Shown here piece after piece: positions 46,888 to 58,158 of a stretch of 64,000 nucleotides of DNA (within the stretch, counting starts at the first letter, position 1; each line of letters starts with the position of its first letter). Below the pieces are notes generated by a model, which saw nothing but the letters and a program-made list of their open reading frames with translations, was not told where the DNA came from and did not search any database. The stretch is from Crambe crambe. Its lineage: Eukaryota; Porifera; Demospongiae; Poecilosclerida; Crambeidae. The DNA is taken from positions 3,857,488 to 3,921,487 of the forward strand of contig OZ004585.1 of assembly GCA_963924555.1 (NCBI GenBank), read 5' to 3'. Position numbers and translations under genes: made by a program.

Positions 46888-48930
46888 TGTATTTGCTTAC
46901 ACTTAGATGGTGAAAGAGATAAACTCTTCATCAATAACCCTGCAGCTGGCTGTAGGGCAGTAGGGGAACAGCTATGTCTTGTTGATTGGGAGTCAAGGAT
47001 AACTCATTCAGATGATTGAAAGAAGGGGGACTTCTTTGCTGTGGAACAATGACCTGTAGTACTGTTTTCTCCTGTACAAGTCTTATATACCGTATGTCAT
47101 AAAAATTTGCTCAGGAGAATTATGATGTAGCTATATAGCTAGCTAATATGTGACTTGCTTAAGGACTTTGCGTGTGCACAGTGTTCATGAGAGTCAAGTG
47201 AAAGGCATGATTTCCTCATGGATCAAGTTACCTAATAATCCTTATAAGTGCATGCATGTGGAGATAATTTCATGGAATAAGTCCCTGACTTAGCCAAGGT
47301 TTCTGCATCCCTGCAGGCCACCTAGCTTGTGTACTCATAGGGGAATTATTGCATAGCACATCGACTACTTCTTAATCATTATCAAATAGTTTGTGTAACT
47401 GTTCTGAGGTGCTCCTTCATAGTTGGAATGTTACTAGGTGGCTGCACATGGAGACAAACAGCTTAATTTGCATTTTAAACCTTATCAATGAATCAAGAAT
47501 GCTCTTAAACTATGAGGAAAGAACTTACTCCATGTGTTGTTCATAGGTGGCTGCTCAACACAGAGACAAACTGAAAACCTGTGAAGTTGATTTGCATTCT
47601 TCACCTTATCAATGAATCACATAATGAGCCTATGAGGAATGAGTGCTGGCTTCTAGCATAATATGAATTTGAATTCTCTGAGTGTGACCAAGGTTTCTTA
47701 GTAACTGTTATAATTATGACCATGGTGAAAACAGATCACAGGTCCCTAACAACAAACCACAGGGCACTAACCTTCTCAGAGGCTTCTAATCATATATCTA
47801 TACCTAGTAACTTGTGGAAAATAATATCTTATAGCATGCAACTGTATGGCCTTTATGCTAATTTCTGCTGTATCGACTTTTGATGAGGTGATGGACACAT
47901 GAGTTACAGCAATAAGAATTAATTTTTCTATATATAGCTTATGACATTGTACCTATAATAACACGTAATATAAGTGAGTAATTTTCATGGATCTATTATC
48001 AATGGTGAATCAAAGTTCGTTCTGTTTTCCTCCTCAGACAAATTCATTGAGTGTGATTTATGCCATACACTATACACACATGACATATCAATCAGTGTAG
48101 CTACATGTAATACATAATAATATACAGTGGGTAGCAATGGGTCATTTGGTGTACAGACATGAAGATTATGAACAGCAGTGGCTTATGAAGTGCTTTGGTA
48201 CTCTTTCAAATTCAAGTGACCTAGCCAGCCAGTTTACTCACTATTTAGCTTATTCTCATACATAATGAGAAGCCCATTTGCTTGTTCATTTAAATCAGAA
48301 GTGGCATTGTAAAAAACGATAAATTATTAATACACTATTGAAGCCAGTAAGCACTTATACACTTACAGTTTTACTTTAATTTATAGCTAACCTGTGGCTT
48401 GATCTCCATGATTCACTGAATTTTCAGCCTGTTTACAAAAAAGTAACAATAAACATCAAGCTATTGCTACACAAACCACAAATGCCACATACATGTAAGT
48501 CTCACTTTAAATGCTTTGAGAGTAGAAATCAGGACTTGGACCACTTCTGCAAGTCATGCGTAGCAAGGGGTTAAGTGATCAGTCATGTTATCCCACATGA
48601 TATATATGCCCCAAAAAATTTAAAAAATTTTTTCATGCTCATGAACTACTTACTCTTGCAGATCTTTCACAGTGGAAAAAAATCTCTTTTGTGATTTTAG
48701 TGAGGCAAATGCGGCCTAACCACTCTATCTGTTTTCATCAGCTTCTAAAGAGCTAAAGATTTTTTTACATGGCATGCGTATGGTAAAGGTCGAAGTCATT
48801 TACAGTATAACTTTGTACCACCAGCATGCATAGGGTCACGTGTTCACCTTCGTGAACTCTTGTTAATTTTGTTATTGAATATGACCATGAAATATAACTA
48901 AAACTGGTAGATTTTAACAATGAAAATAAA
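46888..48930. other. intergenic stretch upstream of gene C
   Basis: Contains segments near 47190-47260, 47405-47500 and 47540-47640 (CACATGGAGACAAACAG, TTTGCATT...CTTATCAATGAATCA). These recur at about 62105-62170 and 62600-62830 in an intron of gene F. No coding exon supported. Confidence 0.45.
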
Positions 48931-48932
48931 AT

Positions 48933-49370
48933 TTTATTACGAATTAAGAAATATTTGCCTTTTTGCTAAGTGTTTTGGCAAAACTAGACCAGCTTGGAGT
49001 ACCTGATGTTACACTAACGTTGTCATCACCTCTTAGCCATGACAATACCACATCTTTTGTAGTCTTCTGTGTGACAGTCCAAGAGCTAGGCCCAGTCTCT
49101 TTATATCAGTGTCATCTAAATCTTTAAGATACTCTGTGACTTCTTGAAGGTCATCCATTGTTAGAGTGCCTGTAGGATGAAGGAACTGCATAAGAAGCCT
49201 CTTGCTGAGTAAAGTGTCAACCCTTTACCCAAGATGATAGGAAGTCAGATATCATTTATTTGTGATCTTCACATGCATTTGAAGATATTTTGGTGGGGCC
49301 CTATCATGGCATGTTGCCAGACAGCTAATACAGCTTATAATCTTGCAAATCATACTCAGTTGACTCATCT
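48933..49370 (-). pseudogene. decayed copy of the gene D 5' region (Death exon)
   Basis: On the minus strand a remnant start exon (ATGAGTCAACTGAG, donor lost) at about 49365 is followed by a Death exon nearly identical to 31561-31289. A 19-base deletion after CTACAAAAGATG destroys the frame, giving an early TAA. The 3' end also has TAA and AATAAA in place of the donor. No NB-ARC exon follows. Confidence 0.75.
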
Positions 49371-50021
49371 GGCTCAGTTGGAAATGGTCGTTTAGTAGAG
49401 TACACATTATTTTTTCTTCTCATTTACACAGCCACTTGTAAAAGCTATGTACATCCACTGGATCATCAAAGTAAAGGGTATGTAAAGGTGCCAAAGTGTC
49501 AAGGGTCATTGCTCATCAGAAGTATAAATATTTAACCTTAAGTTGAACTGCTCGATCATTAGCTATGCATGGAGGAATGTGAGTTAGAATGCAAGGCTCA
49601 AAATAACAGGTTTCTGATCAATTTCTTCATTTATCCGGTCATTTTCTGCCTTTGTCTGACCAAATTTCCATTACATCTATGCTGTTATTAGATAATAAGT
49701 TCAGAGTATTACTTTGAACCCTGGAATGTGTGCACGATGAAGAATAATTGTGACTGGGTTTCGGGAAAATCAGACTAAGTGCGCAAGTTTATAGCTATAG
49801 AACTAATATAAAACCCCATAGCTATGTACCAGAGAGCTGGGTTTTCTCAATAGCTACTTGTATACTGCACTATCTTGCATGCAGGAGAATTTAAGGGGGG
49901 GCTGAAGATACACTAACACACATTGACAAAAAAAATCATTATTCAGAAGACTTAATTATATATATATTTTTGTGATAGGTAATAATAGCTAGCTATAACT
50001 AAAGGAAAAAATTGAAATATT

Positions 50022-50161
50022 CTATGTTGGAATAGGAGAGCAGAAAGAACCTTTGCATACATTTCTTATGTTACGATATTTTCCCTTAGAGTCATGCTTC
50101 AGTAGCTTGCCATCTTTGTCCAATTCAATATGACACAGACAGATTTTGCATCTTCCGTGTT
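50022..50161 (-). CDS. Cys-rich terminal cassette of gene E
   Basis: TTTTATAG|AA opens EHGRCKICLCHIELDKDGKL and ends NVCKGSFCSPIPT and TAG. Conservation of CxxCxCHIELDKDGKLLKH with gene C, while the linker to the last two cysteines varies, points to a small structured domain rather than tail noise. Confidence 0.7.
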
Positions 50162-53100
50162 CTATAAAAGGAACCAAAATTTAATAGACAGGTATTAGCT
50201 AATCATGTCATCATTTTAGTATAGGGTGCATGCAAACCCTCTGAATCCACCATTCCTGGCTAGGCACACTGCTGAAATTTCTAAGCATAGCATAAGTCAC
50301 CAATGGCTAAACTGCAATACCATAAAATTGGGGTCTATTATCTGTTGTCATGATAATTACAGTAATTACAGGGTTTACAACAAAGTGAAAATTTAAATCC
50401 TATTATGCATGCATTATTATAGCTTTCTACGGGATTAGCATACCTGTTACTTTTGCAGGCTCCATAGCATCTAGAAATGTGAAATTTCATAGTAACTTCA
50501 TTATCAATAAACAGTTCTAGCTCGTACGTAGCTTTAATTGCCTGAATTTATGACCAAAGGAATCAACCTTGTAGTAATTTGATCACTTCCTTGTGGTTGG
50601 GTTTATTCTGTTTATCCAGCATACAATCCCTACATTATACTGCACTACTACTTGATTATTAGTTTCTCATCAGATGGTTTTACTCAGACTGATGCGGGTA
50701 GGCAAAATAATATTAGCCATTATGTAATTATTTTGGTAGTGGTTTTGCTTGGAAAAACCACAGTAAGGAGTGATGCAGTATAGAAATTCAATTATAATGT
50801 CTGTAAACTGATGTGGGCGGGGGATGAGAAACTAATAATGAATAGTACCTGAAGCTACCCAATGCTATGTAGGGATTTTTGGCTGGATATACAGAACAAA
50901 AGATTGATTCTATTTCCACCCTTCCATCTAGTCTTGCATGCCAGACATATTTTTTGCAAAGAGGGGAAGGGAAAAATACATCTGGTAACAACAGGTTTCC
51001 AAATAATAATTTACCAGTGACATAATTATGCGTGCTCACACAATTATCACACTATTAAAATCTGCTTTCTCTGTCAGTTTGAGCTAGGGCTCGACCAACC
51101 TCCAAACTCAGGCATAGCATGGCCAACTCAAGCGCCATTGCAGTCCAACTAGCTAGTCTTCACTGATTTTGTTGTTGCAAGAAAGTTGTGTTTGTGAAGA
51201 GTACAAGAGATGCCTGCAACACAGGGATTTTGTGAAAAGCAAGGGAGTTCTATTTTAACTAGCTAGCTATCTAGCTAGCTATTCTGTATAGTACCTACGC
51301 AAAAACATCCTTTCCCTGAAATGCAGCAGCAGAGATTGTGAGAGAACTCTCTGAGTAGACGATTGCTTATGAGCCATGCGCACGTGCACATTATAATGCT
51401 AATTGAATTTTTGTAATTGAAATGTTTTTTCCCTCACTTGTTCCTAGTCTTTTTACAGGAGTTCATTCTTTTATGTGTATGCAGGGACAGGACACTTGTT
51501 CCTTGAGTATGTAGCTCAATGTTATCAGCGAGCTATACTTGGAGGTCGAGGATGCCTGAAATACCGGTAGATGGATTAATTCTTGGCCACTTTTCCATTC
51601 TTTAGCTGTCCATAACTCATAACAACGTTCGATTTCTACCTGGGACTGCCACATATCTAAACATTATTACTCAGTCTAGCTAGCTCTAGCTATCTCTCTA
51701 GCTCTAGATCTGGCTCATCTTGGGGATTTTGTATTCACCAATGTGTCTATTATTATTGGATTTCGTCACATATCAATTACATGCGCATGAAATAAAAATG
51801 GCTTCCAATAATTAAGTTAGTCGAGTACTGTGCTCCATAGTGTCTCTTTTTCATCGACCATTCCGAGGATCAATGAGTACAAGAAGAATTAAGAACGACA
51901 GCAATAAATAGAGAAAAAGAAGAAGAATTCAGCGATTACCTGCTTGCCGTATTTCTGAAACAGTAAGCTCGTCCTGAAACTTATTCTGCACGTTGTAGTA
52001 GTAAGCGGTTAGTTTTTGTTAATTCCAAGTGGAATTGGAATTACACTATTGTATTAGTGTATGCAGAGTCCGCGTCATCCCTACAGGTCTCTCTCTGATT
52101 GGAGGAACTGGAATTTCACTTAGAAAAATATACATGCTCAAAATAATAGTTGATGTGTAAGATGGCTATTTAATTCCAATGTCATTTGGACATTTTTCAA
52201 CATCTACCTTCATAATATACCCCCCTTTGAAAACCAGCAGGTAGTTCAATGCAGCTATAGGCCAATAGAAGCTATGATAGGAATATCAAAGGATTCCTAA
52301 GTAATCTTACAAGTGGTTTTAACATGTCAAGGTTTCCACATTTGGGGGGGGGGGGGTTCAAAGAGAGCTCTCTTTTGAGACATAAATCAAGCTTATAGGG
52401 GGTAATATGATATTATTGATCCAGCCAAGTTTAATAAGAATGGTGATAGAGTTTAACACTAACAGCAACAACCAAAAGACACACTATATAAGTAGGACAG
52501 CAAATTAGTATAACCCTTATCAGGAAGAAATATGAACAAAAATCCGTACAAGCACCCACCAGTTTTATTGTTTCTAGCTACACACACACACTATAGATTA
52601 GGTAGGACAGTAGCTTATAGAAACAGCTAATAGCAAAGTATAAAGATGTATATTTACCTTTGAGCAATAGTTTTATCACTTCAAGTGTTGCAAGAGTTTG
52701 GGCTGATTCTCCTTCCTTATTTTGTAGATCAACTTGAGCACCTTTATTGAGTAATATTTTTACAATTTCGGTATGTCCTGCACCACTTGCCCATATCAAT
52801 GGAGATGATCCTTCATTATTTTGAAGATCCACTTCAGCACCTTTGTCAAGTAGTAATTTGACCACATCAGTGTATCCCATATAACTTGCCCACATTAGAG
52901 AAGATACGCCATCATTATCTTGCAGGTCTATTCGATCTCCTTTCTCAAGTAGTACTTTGACCACTTCAACGAATCCTGTAGAACTTGCCGATATTAAAGA
53001 AGAAAAACCATCCTCATCTTGCATATCTAATTGTGCTCTAGTGACAAGTACATTGACAATGTCAATATGTCCCATAGAACTTGCCCATATCAGAGAAGAT

Positions 53101-56100
53101 CGACCACTCTTATCTATGATATTTACTTGAGCACCTTTGTTAAGTAGTAGTTCGACCACTTCTGTTTGCCCCCTATAACTTGCCCATATCAGTGAAGAAT
53201 ATCCATTCTTATCTTGCAAATCTACTTTTGCACCATAGTTAAGTAGTACTTCAACCACTTCAATGTGTCCCATACTACTTGCCCATACAAGAGAAGATGA
53301 TCCATCTTTATCTTGTAGATCAACTGAAGCACCATTCTTGAGTAACAATTCGGCTACTTTAGAAAATCCTTTCTCACTTGCTATCATCAGAGCAGTTTTA
53401 CCAGATTCTTCTTGTACTTGGTTTACATCAATGCTATTTCCAATCAGTTGTTCTATACCCTCATAATCTCCTTTGTTTGCTGCAGTGAAGAAGTCTTCCA
53501 TCAGTTTTTCTATAAAATAATAACAATATAGTTTGTGTGGGGTCATAGGCATATATAAGCTATATCAATCACTGTGTGTCTTCAATATGTTCTACTGACA
53601 GTTATGTGTGCTATAAGGTTCTCTGTCTCTCTGTAAACCAGATTGTAAACAGACTACAATGTGAGCCAGATTTCAAGCCAGACTGCAAACCTCACTGTAA
53701 GCCTCAAACTGTAAGCCAAACATTTAGCTAGCTGTGGTAATTTATAACATTTTACTGGCTATATCGTCTTTTTCCCTCCTAAACTAAATTTCATACCTCA
53801 AGAATTAATGTCCACATACGTAGATTCCTAAAATGATTATTTTGCATGATGTAGTCACATGGCTAAGGTTGTATCTGAAATCCAGAACTATAATTAAGTA
53901 CTGGTAACTACGTACAGTGGACACAGAGAACACTTTGGAACCAGTTATACAGTATAAGTTACTTGTAATTATTTCTTAGCTAGCCATTAATTAGGTACTC
54001 ACTCTCTCTTCTTTTAGCAGACTGTATCTTCCTTCTTACAATAAGAATCACAATGAAGAGGAATAAAACAGCAACAGTAATTATGAAAAGTACCATAAAT
54101 ATAATTCCAATCAGTGTCAGTGTGGTTTCATTCTTAGCTAAAGGACTTTCTGTGGTTTCATTACTAACTCTGCGATTATCTGAATGGGGTAGAACAAAGA
54201 GTTAATGATGATAATACAACAACACAATAAAAATATACATAATATGACAGTCCCATCTTAAAATTATCTCTACATCAAATTTCCAGACGATGGCCACTAG
54301 TAGTCACAAGTTGTGCCAATCTGGACTACTGTTATAATATTTTTGTACACCATTATTAGGTATGTAGCTAGCTAGCTTGGATTCTTGATGAACTCCCTAT
54401 CCACATGGCGAACTAACTTACAAAACATGAAAAGGAGATATTAGTTATAGTTTACCTTGGCTTGGTGGGATGGTGAAATTCGTGGAGGAGTTGTCTAAGA
54501 GTATAATGAAAATTATTTAGAATCAGCAATTTTTAAAGAGATTTACTTACCCGTTGTATATTGGAGTGTTGTCACTGTGGAGGAGTCTTTCAAGGAACGA
54601 TGCCATATGCATGAAAGATGGCAATGATCATTTAATAACATATATAAACTTATTATTTATTAGCTACTACAATTATCTGCTTCATCCTTATATGGAATTA
54701 CTGGAGGAACAAAATTGACTTTCTGGACCCAGTGAATGTATGAGGTGTGAGGGAACCCCCTCCATCTAGCACTACATTATCTAGCTATGCTGCACGCGTG
54801 CATTCAGATATTTCCAATCAAATGTGGAGATGGATTAAGTTTCAATCTTGATCTCAAGCTATAGTTCTGCAGCTCATTTTGAAGGCAATTATGGAGAATT
54901 ATTTCAATCTCTGATGTATACATACTTACCATTATCTGATAGTGCACTCAATACTGTTACATTAAACTGTCGTATTAGCATTCCTCTTCCAAGACGGTCA
55001 TTCTCAAATTCCAATTTAACATTATACATACCCTCGTCATCTAGACCAAAGTTCAAGAGCAGTAATTTCATGTCGTATTTACAGAGGGTGATATTTGGTT
55101 CAATGCAAGTCTGCTGCTGCTCCACTCTGAATTTCTCAGTGCTTCTACAGAGTTGGTCTGAGAAAGATGTTAAATTAGAACAGAGGTACAGTTGTTCTTG
55201 ATCCTTATCGACTGTTAATGTTCTGATTCTTTTAGTTGCATTGCAAAATCCACCATCATCAAATGTCACTCTTGTGTCCAAAGATACATTTTCGTTTGCT
55301 GTAGCGGCAATCTTGATAATCAAGGAACATACTTCAAATGCTCCAGGACAAGAAGTAAAAACTGGTTGCCCTACATTTTAAAGTTTGGCCAAATGAGATA
55401 ATAGAGTTAGACTGAGGGATTGAGACTTGTAAAGAAAAGAAAAGAAAGAAAGAAAAAGAACGAAAGAAAAGAACCCTTGCCAGCAGCAGAGATACTGGGA
55501 GGGGGCAGCGGTATATCAAGCTTCATTTCACTAACATTGGACTATCTCTGCCCTTGATAGTATAAGTATATTCACAATCATCCCTATCTCTGCCACTGGC
55601 AAATTGTTTACAGAGATTGATAATTGACATTAATTGGTAGTCCATCTTCATCCTACAGAAATACTCTAATTTATGGGTAGTAAACTTAGCAGTTTAGTGG
55701 GTGCTTGTATTAATTTTGGTGGATACTAGCTAGTTTTCTCAGAAAAAAACAGCAACAAAAAAATAACAAAAAACATAATGTAATAATGTACTGTACAATA
55801 AAAGTGATTACCCTGTGTGCGCATAAAAGCTAATTGCAAGTAAACTGTAACAATGAAGAAGAAGAAGAAGAAGAAGAAGAAAAAAAAAACAAGCCAAAAA
55901 AACAACGTAAACATGAAGTATTATCCAATCTATGCTCTAGAGCTTTATTCTTCTGTTCTTGGTATTTCACAATCATAAAGAGACAAACAATTATCTTCTT
56001 ATCTCACAGCCATTAATAATTGTTCAGAAAACAGTTCAGTGAGGCTAGTGAGATGCCATTTCACTAGCTTATATATGTAACATTTACCACATACATGCCA

Positions 56101-57452
56101 ACAACGATGCATTGCTAGCCTCTGGTGTTTAAGCAGGGAAGTCGTCTAGGGTGAATGTGAATGGACTTTTAGTTCATTATTATAACACATACCTCGCACA
56201 AACAAGCACAATGATGCTGGTTGTATAATATTATTATCCACTCCACAATGGTAGGTGCCTTCTGCAAAACCATTAACTTGGCGTATGATCAATTTATTTC
56301 CATTTTGACGAAATGAATCATTCAGGGTTAAAGGTGCACCTAAACCATCCAGTGAATCATTCCCATTTGTGTATCTCCGTATGTACCAGGATGAAGAAGA
56401 TGCATCAGGACCAGAGCACTGTGCTGATACTGGAATGTCAGAGAAAGGATCTATGGCTAGATTATAGAGACAGTATTATAAAACTATGTGTACAGGCATA
56501 TATAGTATGTAAATTTATTGCAACTACTTCCAAGGAGCTCAAGCTTAACTTTTTGTCAATTGGTTATCGAAGAATATTCATGGTAGCAGGCAGAAACCAA
56601 TTCTTATAGGTCCTAGGACAGTCTCTTTTACTCCAACTGTTCATCAATGGATGAAACTTACACTATCTTAAGAGTCTGATCCGTGAATCATTAAAAACTC
56701 AAAGTAGGGCATGCAGGGTCTTACGACTGAAGGTATAAGAGTATTGTAACTAGATCTACATTTTTAGCAACTGAGTCCTATGATTATAGTCTCCATAAAA
56801 CATTATAGCTAGGTTGAGCTAAATCCACAAAGTTATATGTATGTTCCTTGAATGTAAGGAGCAAGGCTTCCATCTAATTGCATGAAGATATTTGCTAGTA
56901 CATGCTTGTGTATTATTAAAGGGAAGCCTTGCCACCATGGAGCACTAGCTGTCTTATGGTTTCTAATAACAGCTGTTTTAAATGCCAGGCTCTAGGCTTT
57001 GATGTCCTCCATAGAATATTTGATACCCATGTGACTATAGCTATTTTTTGACATGTTATTATTTACATTACTAGGCCTGAGGGGACTAAAGCCACCAATG
57101 TGTTTTAGGCAACGAGCTAAAGTCTGAGACCGTATCTGAAAGTTTTAGTTTCCATGCATCCCATGGCATTCCCCCCTCTCCTGCCCATGCAAAAACATCT
57201 GCTTATGAGACTGCTGAGTTAGCTATGTGAGGGGGCTGCAGTTGTAGCTAATATTCAAAAGACCAACAGCCTTCCCCTGTCAAATGTATATTTCATGCCC
57301 CTGTTTGCAACTTTGCCAATATCATCAGCCGAGATTCAAAGCTATCAAGTTTTCTTACTTATTGATGGAGTACCAACTCCACATGCATCTTCCAATCCAC
57401 ATCCATGAAGAAAAGAAATAATTGCTTGAAATATTATTATCTGCACAATCAT
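50022..57452 (-). CDS. gene E: Ig-Ig-TM-ankyrin receptor with Cys-rich tail, intact copy
   Basis: Nine minus-strand exons: 57452-57359 (signal peptide MIVQIIIFQAIISFLHGCG), 56456-56193 (Ig 1), 55370-54930 (Ig-like 2), 54586-54551 and 54494-54456 (Thr/Ser/Pro stalk), 54179-54003 (TM), 53509-52658 (about eight ankyrin repeats), 50470-50444 (DAMEPAKVT), 50161-50022 (Cys cassette ending SPIPT and TAG). The sum is 2070 nt, 689 aa, with all introns in phase 1. Ig 1 has WYIRR and EGTYHC. The TM span (IGIIFMVLFIITVAVLFLF) is followed by RRKIQSAKRRE. The cassette reads CKICLCHIELDKDGKLLKH, then VCKGSFC. Extracellular binding by the Ig part and intracellular protein binding by ankyrin repeats are inferred. 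Paralogue of gene C with matching exon lengths. Confidence 0.72.
50566..51660. repeat. inverted duplication of 34.74-35.10 kb plus an ankyrin remnant
   Basis: About 50870-50960 (GGATATACAGAACAAAAGAT, TTTCCACCCTTCC) and 51455-51580 (AGTTCATTCTTTTATGTGTA, CTTGGAGGTCGAGG, ACCGGTAGATGGATT) match 34741-35095 in reverse complement. 50566-50600 (ACCTTGTAGTAATTTGATCA) is a leftover of an ankyrin-exon 3' end. All lies within a gene E intron. Confidence 0.55.
52658..53509 (-). CDS. gene E exon 7: ankyrin array
   Basis: TTTTATAG|AA...AAAG|GTAAAT, 852 bases, phase 1-1. Opens EKLMEDFFTAANKGDYEGIE. About eight 33-residue units follow, with WASSMGHIEVVEVLL-type helices. The final unit is truncated (SAQTLATLEVIKLLLKG). 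Confidence 0.85.
54003..54179 (-). CDS. gene E exon 6: transmembrane segment
   Basis: Acceptor CCCATTCAG|AT, donor AGAGA|GTGAGT. Encodes DNRRVSNETTESPLAKN, a long hydrophobic span and RRK. It starts with the same (D)GRVSNE-like phrase as gene C exon 6, so the two are homologous, although E has an extra NETT stalk repeat. Confidence 0.75.
54930..55370 (-). CDS. gene E exon 3: Ig-like domain 2
   Basis: ATGTAG|GG...GATAATG|GTAAGT, 441 bases. Encodes FTSCPGAFEVCS, QLYLCSNLTSFSDQLC and DDEGMYNVKLEFE, aligned with gene C exon 3 without gaps. Confidence 0.8.
55834..55900. repeat. (GAA)n / poly-A tract
   Basis: About eight GAA units followed by AAAAAAA in the intron between the two Ig exons of gene E. 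Confidence 0.9.
56193..56456 (-). CDS. gene E exon 2: Ig domain 1
   Basis: TATAATCTAG|CC...CGAG|GTATGT, 264 bases. Encodes SAQCSGPDASSSSWYIRR through EGTYHCGVDNN. A long plus-strand frame over the same bases is its antisense shadow. Confidence 0.8.
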
Positions 57453-58158
57453 TTTGTATACCTGTAGAGTAATAAAGTATGACTATCAGCTTCCCAAAGT
57501 GATACTTTAGTGATGGGAAGATTATCACTATGCATAGCAACAGCCGGAATCTAATTATAGCTATTACAATAATTATATATCCATGCATGACCTCACAGTC
57601 ATGTGATTGCTATGAAGGACAGTGGCACTGTTAACTCTCATTCATTCTTTACAGGTACAATTTGCTAGGTCAATTACATAGGCCTATGGTTGCTCCTTAG
57701 CCCATGCAGGCAACTATTGCATTCATTAATGATTGACCATTGGTTAGCTACATCCAGCTATTAGCTAGACTTCCCCACAGCTAGCTTATCTAAAGTAACT
57801 ACCTACAACTCAATACTAAAATTAATTATTATAGGTTTAAATGATGATGCTAGCTAGCTATATCTAGAACTATAATCATTCTGCTACAAAAAACAACAAC
57901 AAAAAAACAACAACAACAACGAAAAACAAACGAGCAAATAAACTATTCTAACTAAAGGACTTACACAATCGCAGTTGCTCCCAGTTTCTCGCTAAAAAGG
58001 GTTCACTGCGGTCATGCACAGAGTCTGGCGCCAGGCACTTTCGCAATTCCTACATGATATGCACGGTGCATGTGATTTTCGTCACTGCACATGCTCAGAA
58101 GTAACGGGTACAGAATAATTAGCGTAAGTATGATTATTCTCATGCTAGTAATCCGGTC
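57453..58158. promoter_or_regulatory. shared 5' region of divergent genes E and F
   Basis: 706 bases separate the start codons of gene E (minus) and gene F (plus). It contains an ACAACAAC tract (57889-57930) and no convincing open frame. Head-to-head spacing suggests a bidirectional promoter, but gene E may have a 5' UTR intron (CAG at about 57470), so the true start sites are unknown. Confidence 0.4.
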
